From Candidatus Thorarchaeota archaeon (GTDB lineage: Archaea > Asgardarchaeota > Thorarchaeia > Thorarchaeales > Thorarchaeaceae), in NCBI GenBank assembly GCA_020355105.1, contig CP070658.1, forward strand, positions 2,543,177 through 2,573,841: a stretch of 30,665 nt of DNA, written 5' to 3'. The notes under the pieces are model-generated. The model searched no databases. It saw only the letters and a program-made list of their open reading frames with translations, and was not told the origin of the DNA. Made by a program: the position numbers and the translations under genes. Positions within the stretch are counted from its first letter, which is position 1. Each line of letters begins with the position of its first letter. This document shows, in pieces, positions 23,974-30,665 of this stretch.

Positions 23974-24857
23974 ATCCTCTCAAACTTGGCTCTGACTGAG
24001 GCACCACAATACTTGCACTCAGCCTCCAGGGGACCCACCCAGTCAATGTCGTCTTGTGATAGCGAAGCTGCGCAGTTGGGGCAGTTGGTGGGTACTCGAA
24101 CAGTTCTAATGTCGGTGCCATCTGATCGTCGCTGTCCTCGATGTTCATCAGGAATGGCATAGTCTGGAGCATCCATGGTGAAATGTCTCATTCTGCGAAG
24201 CTGCCGTCTCTGGAACATCCTTGCTCTACGAATCGGCATTCTCCCATGTCTTCTCAATGAGCCGAAGACTACTATCAAGATGCAGAATACGAATACAAAT
24301 GGGACTAGCATGAAGGGCATAAGCCAGCCCCAGAGATCGAATCCGGGGAAGAAATCATCTGGGGGAGGACCATGCGCATCATCATACACTCCTATATCAT
24401 AGTTACCAGACGTATCGCCATAGACTGAATTCTCGTGAACACGGATGTAGACTGTCTGGCTCGTACTAAGGTCAAAGTCTACGGAGGGGAAATCGCCCCA
24501 GCCAGTGCCGCTAGCAACGATAAGGTCCGTGAAAGCACTATCCCGTGCAACTGTGATATTGACCTCTAGGTCCGAGAACATGGACGTCCTTACCAGCACC
24601 GTCCAGTGTCCTGCGGCGAGAGTGACTTCGTAGTCGTTCGGATCATAGAAGGAGTCTTCCCGTCCCCAGATGAATTCGCTCTCTCGTTCCTCGTTGGAAA
24701 CCAGGCTAGTCTGGGCAGCCACTGAGTTGGCAAGCAGCAACAGTGTCACGGCTAGTGCAAAGACGACCAGTGTCAAACGGTGACGAGTCTTCAACCTTCT
24801 TTCTCCTTGAGGCTGACTTGTCATTCTATCATTTAGACTTGACGGGGATGTAAGCAT
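23971..24857 (-). CDS. Surface protein with one membrane helix and cytoplasmic zinc ribbon
   Basis: 295-aa membrane protein (stop codon TAG at 23971-23973). A signal peptide or signal anchor (LTLVVFALAVTLLLLANSVAAQ, about 29-50) leads to a beta-rich outer domain of about 120 residues, resembling PPC-type sandwich domains (ESEFIWGREDSFYDPNDYEV, then GHWTVLVRTSM and VYIRVHENSVYGDTSGNYDI). A membrane helix (about 185-203) comes next, then a basic stretch and a C-terminal zinc ribbon CPNC...CKYC. The first ATG is 24857, about 28 nt after an AT-rich TAATAAA box. The layout suggests sensing outside and binding inside, but function is unknown. Confidence 0.75.
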
Positions 24858-24881
24858 AGTGAATTCATTCAGTCCCTCGCG

Positions 24882-24888
24882 TTTATTA
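24882..24888. promoter_or_regulatory. Possible shared TATA box between divergent genes
   Basis: TTTATTA on plus, TAATAAA on minus. It lies about 28 nt from ATG 24857 (minus) and about 27 nt from TTG 24912 (plus), so either or both divergent genes could be leaderless from it. Confidence 0.35.
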
Positions 24889-24911
24889 GGGACCCATGAT
24901 ACGAACCGAAT

Positions 24912-25553
24912 TTGCGGCTTGAACTGGCCGAGATTGTGGTGAAAGGTTTGAATTGGAAGAGAATTGGAGCATGGTGTGGCATAATTGCAGGCGTTCAGTT
25001 CGTAATCATCACCTTCACGATAATGTTGTTCTACCCTGAGGGATACTCCTTCTTGGAGAACTCATTTAGCTCATTGGGACTGTCTGTGACCCGAGGCATT
25101 GATACGCCTCAGAACTGGTTCATGTTTGCAACCGCCACTACACTTGCAGGGGCACTCTCGATACCGTTCTGGTTGTCGATCCGCACAGTCTTCACAGAAA
25201 CAACACCTTTGAAGGCACTCAGTTGGATAGGCACTATCCTGGGTGTTGTTGCAGGCCCCTTGCTTGCGGGAGTAGGCATCTTTGCTGGAGACGTATACCC
25301 AGCGCAGCACGGGTTCTCAACTATCTACTTCTTCCTGTTGTTCTCCTCAGCGATTATCATCTACTCGATTGCGATCCTCCTCAACAAGGACTACAAGAAT
25401 GTCTATTCTCTCATCGGCATAATAGTGGCAATCATCTGCTACACTTACGTCTTAGTTCCTGGGTTCGGAAACGCGGCAATGCAGAAACTGGCAGTCTATT
25501 CATTGGTGTTGTATTCGGCATTCCAAGGATATAGGCTGCTGAAGGTATTCTAG
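24912..25553 (+). CDS. DUF998-like six-helix membrane protein
   Basis: 213-aa protein with about six membrane helices. The opening RIGAWCGIIAGVQFVIITFT, the FYPEGYSFLENSFSSLGLS loop after helix 1 and the NWFMFATATTLAGA helix resemble the DUF998 family, whose role is not established. Starts possible: TTG 24912, GTG 24936 or GTG 24939; the last fits family length best, while 24912 fits a leaderless start. It stands alone, divergent from the zinc-ribbon protein gene. Confidence 0.72.
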   Translation: MRLELAEIVVKGLNWKRIGAWCGIIAGVQFVIITFTIMLFYPEGYSFLENSFSSLGLSVTRGIDTPQNWFMFATATTLAGALSIPFWLSIRTVFTETTPLKALSWIGTILGVVAGPLLAGVGIFAGDVYPAQHGFSTIYFFLLFSSAIIIYSIAILLNKDYKNVYSLIGIIVAIICYTYVLVPGFGNAAMQKLAVYSLVLYSAFQGYRLLKVF

Positions 25554-25696
25554 TCTGTGTGGAGGATGCAAGCTACCACCAAATAGCACCAAGAAGATTG
25601 CAGGCGTAGCAACCACCATCAAATCGGATTGGATGAATAGGTGAGTCCAACACGAGTTATGAATGAGTCGCCGCATACTACGTTATCTGACAAGTT

Positions 25697-26221
25697 CTAG
25701 CCTTGACCAACTGGTGATTCCTTATGCTTTCGTCCCAGCTCAACGTAGAGCTCCGCGCCTATCATGAACGCTTCTTTCATCTCCGGGGACACTTCTCTCT
25801 TCACCTTGCCTGGGATTCCTAGCACTAGACTGCCGTCAGGGATAACTGAATTCTCGGTTACAACAGACCCGGCCCCAATCACACAGTCTTTTCCAACTTT
25901 GGCACCAGTGAGTACAATGGCACCCATTCCGATAGCAGTTCGATCACCAATGTCACATGCATGAATCACACTGTTGTGACCAACTGTGACGTGGTCACCT
26001 AGAGTTGTAGGATAGAAAGGAGTGACATGAACAGAGCAGTTGTCTTGAACGGACGTTCCCTTGCCAATGGTAATCTTGTTGAAGTCTCCTCGTAGAACCG
26101 CGAACTCCCAGATGCTGCAGTCTTCACCAATCTCGACACTCCCAATGACCGATGAGCGGGGGGAGACATACGCCTTGGGGTGGACTTTTGGCTTCTTTCC
26201 ATCAAACTCATAGAGCCCCAT
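25697..26221 (-). CDS. Gamma-class carbonic anhydrase-like protein
   Basis: 174-aa left-handed beta-helix protein with hexapeptide repeats. The zinc ligands of gamma-carbonic anhydrase are all present: H65, H82 and H87 (H82-x4-H87), as are R44, D46, Q59 and D60 around the site. The acidic loop and proton-shuttle region of the Methanosarcina Cam enzyme is absent, as in CamH-type proteins, so activity is likely but not certain. Reaction: CO2 plus water to bicarbonate. ATG 26221 is preferred to GTG 26230 for family fit. Divergent from the DUF4184-like gene. Confidence 0.88.
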   Translation of the reverse strand: MGLYEFDGKKPKVHPKAYVSPRSSVIGSVEIGEDCSIWEFAVLRGDFNKITIGKGTSVQDNCSVHVTPFYPTTLGDHVTVGHNSVIHACDIGDRTAIGMGAIVLTGAKVGKDCVIGAGSVVTENSVIPDGSLVLGIPGKVKREVSPEMKEAFMIGAELYVELGRKHKESPVGQG

Positions 26222-26256
26222 TCGATGCACCGTTCGGTTGCGTACAACTCCTTGTC

Positions 26257-26262
26257 CTTAAG
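26257..26262. promoter_or_regulatory. Palindromic CTTAAG core between divergent genes
   Basis: Symmetric AT core placed so that starts about 27 nt away in each direction (near 26233 and 26287) suit the carbonic anhydrase-like gene and the membrane protein gene at 26304. Weak on its own. Confidence 0.25.
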
Positions 26263-26303
26263 AGTATTGAAAAGGGGCGTCTTCAGGAGAGTTTCGGATA
26301 ACG

Positions 26304-26846
26304 TTGCCAGTCACTCCACTTCATTATCCAGTCGGCTTCGCCCTCTCAGAATCAAGCAGGCGGCTATCTCTTCCAGGGCTCATTGTGGGATCGTTCATTC
26401 CCGACCTTGAGGTGCCGATAATGTGGATTCTGTTCCCAAGCCTCCCTGATCATCTGGTGCTTCACAGTCTAGTCGGCGCATTGACTCTGGGGGCTCTGGC
26501 AGCCGTCATATTGACTAGGTTTCTGTATGCACCAGCCATATCTACAGTCTTCGGTGTTGATAGAGAACGACTTAACGAAGCCTGCAGAGTCACTCCAACT
26601 TTAGTACTTTCATGCATGCTTGGGGCTGTCTTCCACATTGCATTGGACATCCCGATGCATCCGTACAACCCGGTTCTATGGCCATGGGTCAATCCATTCG
26701 AGATTGTCGGCGTCCTAGTTCCACTCATGGGGTTCAGTGGAGCCAATCTCCTGCTCAGTGTGACCATGGTGGTTTTTGGAATGACGATTCTAATCTTGTA
26801 CATGAATGAGAATCTTTGGGAGAGAATCTGGCTGGGTGACAGCTGA
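26304..26846 (+). CDS. DUF4184/YdjM-like membrane protein
   Basis: 180-aa protein with about four to five membrane helices. The MPVTPLHYPVGF opening, GLIVGSFIPDLE and HSLVGAL motifs, and HIALDIPMHP later, are the conserved His/Asp pattern of DUF4184/YdjM membrane proteins, often annotated as metal-dependent hydrolases without proof. TTG 26304 is the start: family members begin with exactly this M-P-x-T-P-x-H. It converges on the Lrp-type regulator, 21 nt away. Confidence 0.75.
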   Translation: MPVTPLHYPVGFALSESSRRLSLPGLIVGSFIPDLEVPIMWILFPSLPDHLVLHSLVGALTLGALAAVILTRFLYAPAISTVFGVDRERLNEACRVTPTLVLSCMLGAVFHIALDIPMHPYNPVLWPWVNPFEIVGVLVPLMGFSGANLLLSVTMVVFGMTILILYMNENLWERIWLGDS

Positions 26847-26867
26847 AACTTCTGAGAACTTGGCACA

Positions 26868-27812
26868 TCACCTAGATTTCCTGACTGGAACGAACCATTC
26901 CTCAAGCGAAATCTGGGACTGCGTATCTAAGACGTCGCCATTCTCGTACAGACGGCGCAAGAACCGGTTGTAGGCCTCAACGCTCGACGTACGCACCGTG
27001 GCAAATAGACTGTAGTCCTCACTCGTCCGATGAAGGTCCCAGACCTCATTCATCATACTAATCTTGCGCGCCGTTTGCGCAATCGAGCCCAACGTGGGCT
27101 TGATTTGCAAGAAGAACTTGATTGGCAGTCCGATGTTTGCGAACTTGATGTCTACTGAATAGCCAAGAATCGCTCCACGATTTTCCAGACGCTTCATTGT
27201 CTTTGACACGGCAGGTTGACTTAGGCGAGATTCCATGAGTTTACCAATGTCGCTCTGAGACAGTGGAAAGGGGTTCTCTTCATTGGGAGCTTGGCGATAG
27301 ATTGTGCTCATCAAGTCCCAGTCCTTTGACGAAACGAGTTGAGGTCGTGGTGGACGGTTGTCCAGAGTGAAACCATGGGTCTTGTACGTCGCCAAGACCT
27401 GAACAAGCTGATACTTCTCAGCCCGGGATTTCGCGACCACTTGGTCCACCCTATCGAGAAATCCCTCGAAGGTACCGGCACCCCGGAATCGGAACAGACC
27501 CAAAAGCGAGTGGTCACCTGAGATTCCATCGAGTGACTCTAACTCGACCATTTCCAAGAGGCCCTGACTAACATCAAGCTCACGTGGGTTTGTCTTGATG
27601 AGTAATATCGTGTTCCGTTCAGCATAGACTTGAGCTGGATCGAAGACTGTCACATAAGCTAGTATAACTCTGTCATGTACCATCTTCCGAATTGCCCTAG
27701 CAACCCAGTTGCGACTCTTCCCAATCTCGTCCCCTAGCACTGCATGGCTAGACCTAGAATTCTCCAGCAAGATTCCTAGAAGACTCTGCTCCTTCTCCGT
27801 AATGGATTGCAT
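26868..27812 (-). CDS. Doubled Lrp/AsnC-type transcription regulator
   Basis: 314-aa protein made of two Lrp-like units in tandem: HTH 1 (SITEKEQSLLGILLENSRSS, recognition helix around KSRNWVARAIRKM), a ligand-type alpha-beta domain, HTH 2 (KDWDLMSTIYRQAP, around SQPAVSKTMKRLENRGAI) and a second such domain ending ISLEEWFVPVRK. Common Lrp proteins have one unit of about 150 aa. ATG 27812 is preferred to TTG 27851 because the palindromic box at 27863-27870 would start transcription near 27840, after that TTG. Divergent from adenosylhomocysteinase, so it may control that gene and itself. Confidence 0.85.
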   Translation of the reverse strand: MQSITEKEQSLLGILLENSRSSHAVLGDEIGKSRNWVARAIRKMVHDRVILAYVTVFDPAQVYAERNTILLIKTNPRELDVSQGLLEMVELESLDGISGDHSLLGLFRFRGAGTFEGFLDRVDQVVAKSRAEKYQLVQVLATYKTHGFTLDNRPPRPQLVSSKDWDLMSTIYRQAPNEENPFPLSQSDIGKLMESRLSQPAVSKTMKRLENRGAILGYSVDIKFANIGLPIKFFLQIKPTLGSIAQTARKISMMNEVWDLHRTSEDYSLFATVRTSSVEAYNRFLRRLYENGDVLDTQSQISLEEWFVPVRKSR

Positions 27813-27862
27813 GAATTCAGCCCCATCTTGATGCGATTCATTCCTTGTCAAGATGAAGTATT

Positions 27863-27870
27863 CATATATG
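27863..27870. promoter_or_regulatory. Palindromic TATA box CATATATG shared by regulator and ahcY
   Basis: Perfect palindrome between two divergent genes. It predicts starts near 27893 (8 nt before the ahcY ATG) and near 27840 (28 nt before the regulator ATG). A protein binding here would affect both genes. Confidence 0.5.
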
Positions 27871-27900
27871 TCCTACTCTCTGCATCCAATCGTGATTTAG

Positions 27901-29160
27901 ATGACTGACTATAAGGTCAAAGACATTGGTCTTGCTGAGGAAGGCAGGATGCTCATCGAGTATGCGGAGAAGCACATGCCTGTGCTCATGCATCTTAGAA
28001 AGAAGTACTCGAAGAGCAAGCCACTCAAGGGGATGAGAATTGCTGGGTGCCTACATGTGACAAAGGAAACCGCAGTGCTTGTGGAAACCCTGCGGGAAGC
28101 TGGAGCAGAGGTTGCCTGGTCAGGATGCAATCCTCTGTCCACAAATGACAAAGTAGCCGCGGGACTCGCTGCGAATGACGTGCCTGTGTATGCTTGGTAC
28201 AATCTGAACAACGAGGAATACTACTGGTGCATCGAACAGACACTCAAGACGGAGCCAACTCTGACGCTAGATGATGGCGCAGATCTCATCTTCACACTTC
28301 ACAACAAACGCCAGGATCTGATACCTAATCTCTACGGAGGGTCCGAGGAAACCACAACTGGTGTGATCCGTGTCCGTGCAATGGCTGAGGATGGAGCCTT
28401 GAAGTATCCGATCATGGCTGTAAATGATGCTGACACCAAACACATGTTTGACAACGTGTATGGCACGGGCCAGAGCGTGTTCGATGGCGTGATGAGAGCT
28501 TCAGCGATATTGATTGCTGGAAAGACAGTGGTCATTGGTGGCTATGGATACTGTGGCCGAGGAATGGCCGAACGTGCAAGAGGTCTGGGTGCAAACGTGA
28601 TTGTCACTGAAGTGGACCCAGTCCGCGGACTACAAGCACGCATGGATGGATTCAGAGTCATGCAAATGAGTGAGGCGGCTCCTGAAGGTGACTTGTTCCT
28701 GACAGCTACTGGAATGAAGGATGTCATCACTGGTGAGCACATGAAGGTAATGAAAGACGGTGCTATGCTTGGCAATGCAGGCCATTACAATGTAGAAATC
28801 AACGAGCCCGATCTTGTCGCGCTCAGCAAGGGGACGAAGAAGAGGGTGCGTCATGCTCTGGATGAATATGAGTTGAAGGATGGGCGTCGACTCTACCTGT
28901 TGGGCGAGGGAAGATTGGTGAACCTAGCCGCGGCCGAAGGACATCCAAGCGAAGTGATGGATCTCTCGTTCGCAGGACAGCTGAATGCAATGATCTGGAT
29001 GGCCAAGAACGGCAAGAATCTCAAACCAGACGTATACGAGTTCCCGAAGGAGCTAGACATGCAGACTGCTTTGGCGAAGCTGGAAACTATGGGCATCAAG
29101 ATAGACAAGTGGACACCTGAGCAGGAGGCCTACGCCAAGGCCTACGAAGAAGGTACTTAG
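27901..29160 (+). CDS. ahcY: Adenosylhomocysteinase
   Basis: 419-aa NAD-dependent enzyme that splits S-adenosylhomocysteine into adenosine and homocysteine and so relieves inhibition of methyltransferases. Signatures: GCLHVTKETAVLVETL, SGCNPLSTND, FTLHNKRQDLI, VYGTGQSVFDGVMRAS, the NAD fold VVIGGYGYCGRGMAERARGLGANVIVTEVDP, and a C-terminal GHPSEVMDLSFAGQ segment. Length matches archaeal enzymes, which lack the plant and Pseudomonas insertion. ATG 27901 lies just behind the shared promoter. It stands alone here but would serve any SAM-dependent enzyme, including the methyltransferase at 4752. Confidence 0.95.
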   Translation: MTDYKVKDIGLAEEGRMLIEYAEKHMPVLMHLRKKYSKSKPLKGMRIAGCLHVTKETAVLVETLREAGAEVAWSGCNPLSTNDKVAAGLAANDVPVYAWYNLNNEEYYWCIEQTLKTEPTLTLDDGADLIFTLHNKRQDLIPNLYGGSEETTTGVIRVRAMAEDGALKYPIMAVNDADTKHMFDNVYGTGQSVFDGVMRASAILIAGKTVVIGGYGYCGRGMAERARGLGANVIVTEVDPVRGLQARMDGFRVMQMSEAAPEGDLFLTATGMKDVITGEHMKVMKDGAMLGNAGHYNVEINEPDLVALSKGTKKRVRHALDEYELKDGRRLYLLGEGRLVNLAAAEGHPSEVMDLSFAGQLNAMIWMAKNGKNLKPDVYEFPKELDMQTALAKLETMGIKIDKWTPEQEAYAKAYEEGT

Positions 29161-29223
29161 TTGGATCTTGAAGCTTGAGTTGTTCCTCGCACTCCTCTTC
29201 TGACCATTCAACGAGAAGAAAGT

Positions 29224-29763
29224 CTAGAGTGCTGATGTGTCCAATTTGAGCTTGAAGACTTTCTCAAACTTGTCAAGTTTGGGCCTGATGACCAACTGGC
29301 AGTACCTTTGATTTGCGTTACGTCGAAAGTAGTCTTGGTGATAATCCTCGGCCCTGAAGAACTCTTCAAGAGGAGCAATCTCAGTTACTATCGGATTCTT
29401 CCAAGCCCCACTTTCGTCAAGTTCAGTCTTTGCTTTCTCCGCAGCTTCTCTCTGCTCGTCATTGTGATAGAATATCACAGAGCGATACTGTGTTCCGATA
29501 TCATTTCCCTGGCGGTTCAGAGTTGTGGGGTCATGGGTGTTGAAGAAGACCTCGAGCAGATCTGCATAGCTTATCTGTTCCGGATCATACTGTATCTGGC
29601 AGACTTCTGCATGACCGGTTCTGCCTGTAGAAACTTGTTCGTACGTGGGATTCTGTACATGGCCACCTGCATATCCAGATACTACTGATTTCACACCCTT
29701 CAATTGCTGAAACACAGCCTCTACACACCAGAAACAACCGGCTCCGAATGTTGCGAGTTCCAT
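29224..29763 (-). CDS. msrA: Peptide methionine sulfoxide reductase MsrA
   Basis: 179-aa repair enzyme that reduces methionine-S-sulfoxide. G9-C10-F-W-C13 with catalytic Cys10 at the N-terminus, SGYAGGHVQNPTYEQVSTGRTGHAE, and the NTHDPTTLNRQGNDIGTQYRSVIFY block are all diagnostic. A resolving cysteine is probably the one in QRYCQLV. Start ATG 29763 fits family length. Next to a photolyase gene, so a small stress-repair group. Confidence 0.95.
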   Translation of the reverse strand: MELATFGAGCFWCVEAVFQQLKGVKSVVSGYAGGHVQNPTYEQVSTGRTGHAEVCQIQYDPEQISYADLLEVFFNTHDPTTLNRQGNDIGTQYRSVIFYHNDEQREAAEKAKTELDESGAWKNPIVTEIAPLEEFFRAEDYHQDYFRRNANQRYCQLVIRPKLDKFEKVFKLKLDTSAL

Positions 29764-29839
29764 ACAAGGATTCCGTGACTTGTCCTAATCAAATGGCGGA
29801 AAGCGGCACAGGTGAAAGAGATGGAATTGGTCGCCATTG

Positions 29840-30665
29840 TTATTGACGTGTCTTTCGGACGTAGCTATCGATATCGAACTTTCTCTCAAGACCTCTTGCG
29901 CTCATGTAGCGTACTTTGCCAAAGACTGGCCTCTCTCCCCATGCCCGGTCGTGCTTGCCAAAGCACCAAGCCACTCCTGCATAGCCATTTGGGTCACGGC
30001 CATCAAGTTCATACTTGTTGTTTAGATGAAGCGCGGTCCTATAGGCCATCTCGGGTGTGCGGCTCCACTCCAGAATCTTCTTTCCCCAATACATTCGCAT
30101 GTAGCCATGCATCTTCCCTGTTTTGACCATCTCAATCTGGGCTGCGTTCCAATACGGATCATGCGTTTCAGCGAGTTCAAACTCTTCCAGAGTGTACCTA
30201 TATTCGCGAGGATCACTCTTGTGTTCATCTAGCGTTGTCCGTGCCCATCTAGGAAGGCATTCTATGGAGTCGTATTCTCTGTTGAAGTAGACGAAATTCA
30301 TACTCAGTTCTCTACGTATGATGAGTTCCTCTAGGAAGGACTCGACACCGGAACGGTCGGTCCTCTGGACCTGCAAGGCAATGAAGAGAGGAGAGATCTG
30401 ACCGAAATGAAGGTAGGGGCTCAGATTTGATAGAAAGTCCTTAGAGGGGTCATTCCTAGACTTGTGGAATTCATCCAGTTTCCTCTTGATGAAGTCATCA
30501 AGGGCCTGCTTCGCTTTCTCAGTGCCTCCCTGTAAATCTCGTACTGGCCGACCGTGACTTCACGCACCAGGTCCGGGCGAAGGGCAACCTTCTTCTTTAC
30601 CTCAGGGCTTCGCACGATGAACTGTGACACATTGAACATGCGTAGGTGATCGAGCCCTCGGTCGA
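29840..30665 (-). pseudogene. Class II CPD photolyase, reading frame broken (5' part outside window)
   Basis: DNA repair flavoenzyme that splits pyrimidine dimers with light. The C-terminal domain is intact: from about 30545 down to the stop at 29840 one frame reads PVRDLQGG, then ALDDFI, RNDPSKDFLSNLSPYLHFGQ, FLEELIIRRELSMNFVYFN, KTGKMHGYMRMYWGKKILEW and AWCFGKHDRAWGERPVFGK, all class II hallmarks. That frame hits a TGA at 30560-30562 and has no good start codon before TTG 30376, which would lose conserved sequence. The next upstream coding-like stretch (30663 to about 30550) is in another frame and does not resemble the expected photolyase linker. A frameshift, a real decay or an assembly error are all possible. 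Only the C-terminal part is certain. Confidence 0.75.

Noticed and set aside
23949..24047. Complete tRNA gene ending in the T-arm-like sequence
   Set aside because: A GACTGGG at about the right place pairs 6 of 7 with the acceptor strand, but the anticodon stem does not form, the variable part is far too long, and the stretch is coding for the zinc ribbon.
1..30665. CRISPR arrays, insertion sequences, prophage genes, rRNA
   Set aside because: No spaced direct repeats, transposase, integrase or phage motifs, and no rRNA-like stretch were seen while reading both strands.

Overview
The window looks like a chromosomal piece of an anaerobic archaeon, most likely an Asgard-group archaeon (Thorarchaeota-like is my best guess, from memory of gene content and not from a search). 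Pointers are a Rab/Ras-like small GTPase beside a protein with a longin/roadblock-like N-terminus, archaeal promoter architecture (TATA-like boxes about 25-28 nt before several start codons, implying leaderless mRNAs), heterodisulfide reductase (Hdr) modules, a four-subunit 2-oxoacid:ferredoxin oxidoreductase, archaeal adenosylhomocysteinase and a doubled Lrp-type regulator. GTG and TTG starts are common. No rRNA, complete tRNA, CRISPR array, transposase or phage gene was seen.

Region 1 (1-7251, all minus strand), in transcription order: hdrC, hdrB, a SAM methyltransferase, an HgcA-like membrane corrinoid protein, an HgcB-like ferredoxin, and a very long HdrA made of two HdrA cores plus an MvhD tail, cut by the window start. 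This is the most interesting part. The corrinoid protein is clearly in the HgcA family, but its cap-helix motif is changed and the ferredoxin lacks the extra cysteines of mercury-methylating HgcB. It is probably an Hdr-powered corrinoid methyl-transfer system with a substrate other than mercury.

Region 2 (7361-9971, plus): an AmmeMemoRadiSam-type radical SAM enzyme, divergent from hdrC, then a second hdrC-hdrB pair. Region 3 (10122-16036, plus): korD-korA and korB-korC. They are separated by about 3 kb holding three minus-strand genes: the small GTPase, the longin-like/winged-helix protein and a TPR-like protein. Region 4 (16082-19777): a small beta-barrel-type protein, then a minus-strand operon for a two-subunit 2-hydroxyacyl-CoA dehydratase/benzoyl-CoA reductase-type enzyme and its ATP-dependent activator. 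Region 5 (20040-23648, plus): two tandem AMP-forming acyl-CoA synthetases with a strong hairpin terminator between them.

Region 6 (23611-30665) is mixed housekeeping: a small membrane protein, a surface protein with a cytoplasmic zinc ribbon, a DUF998-like membrane protein, gamma-carbonic anhydrase, a DUF4184/YdjM-like membrane protein, a doubled Lrp regulator divergent from adenosylhomocysteinase, MsrA, and a class II photolyase whose reading frame is broken near the window end.

Together the genes suggest ferredoxin-based fermentation of organic or amino acids. Kor and the acyl-CoA synthetases would make CoA thioesters, Kor would give reduced ferredoxin, the dehydratase activator would spend reduced ferredoxin plus ATP, and the Hdr complexes would move or bifurcate electrons, one of them dedicated to the corrinoid system.
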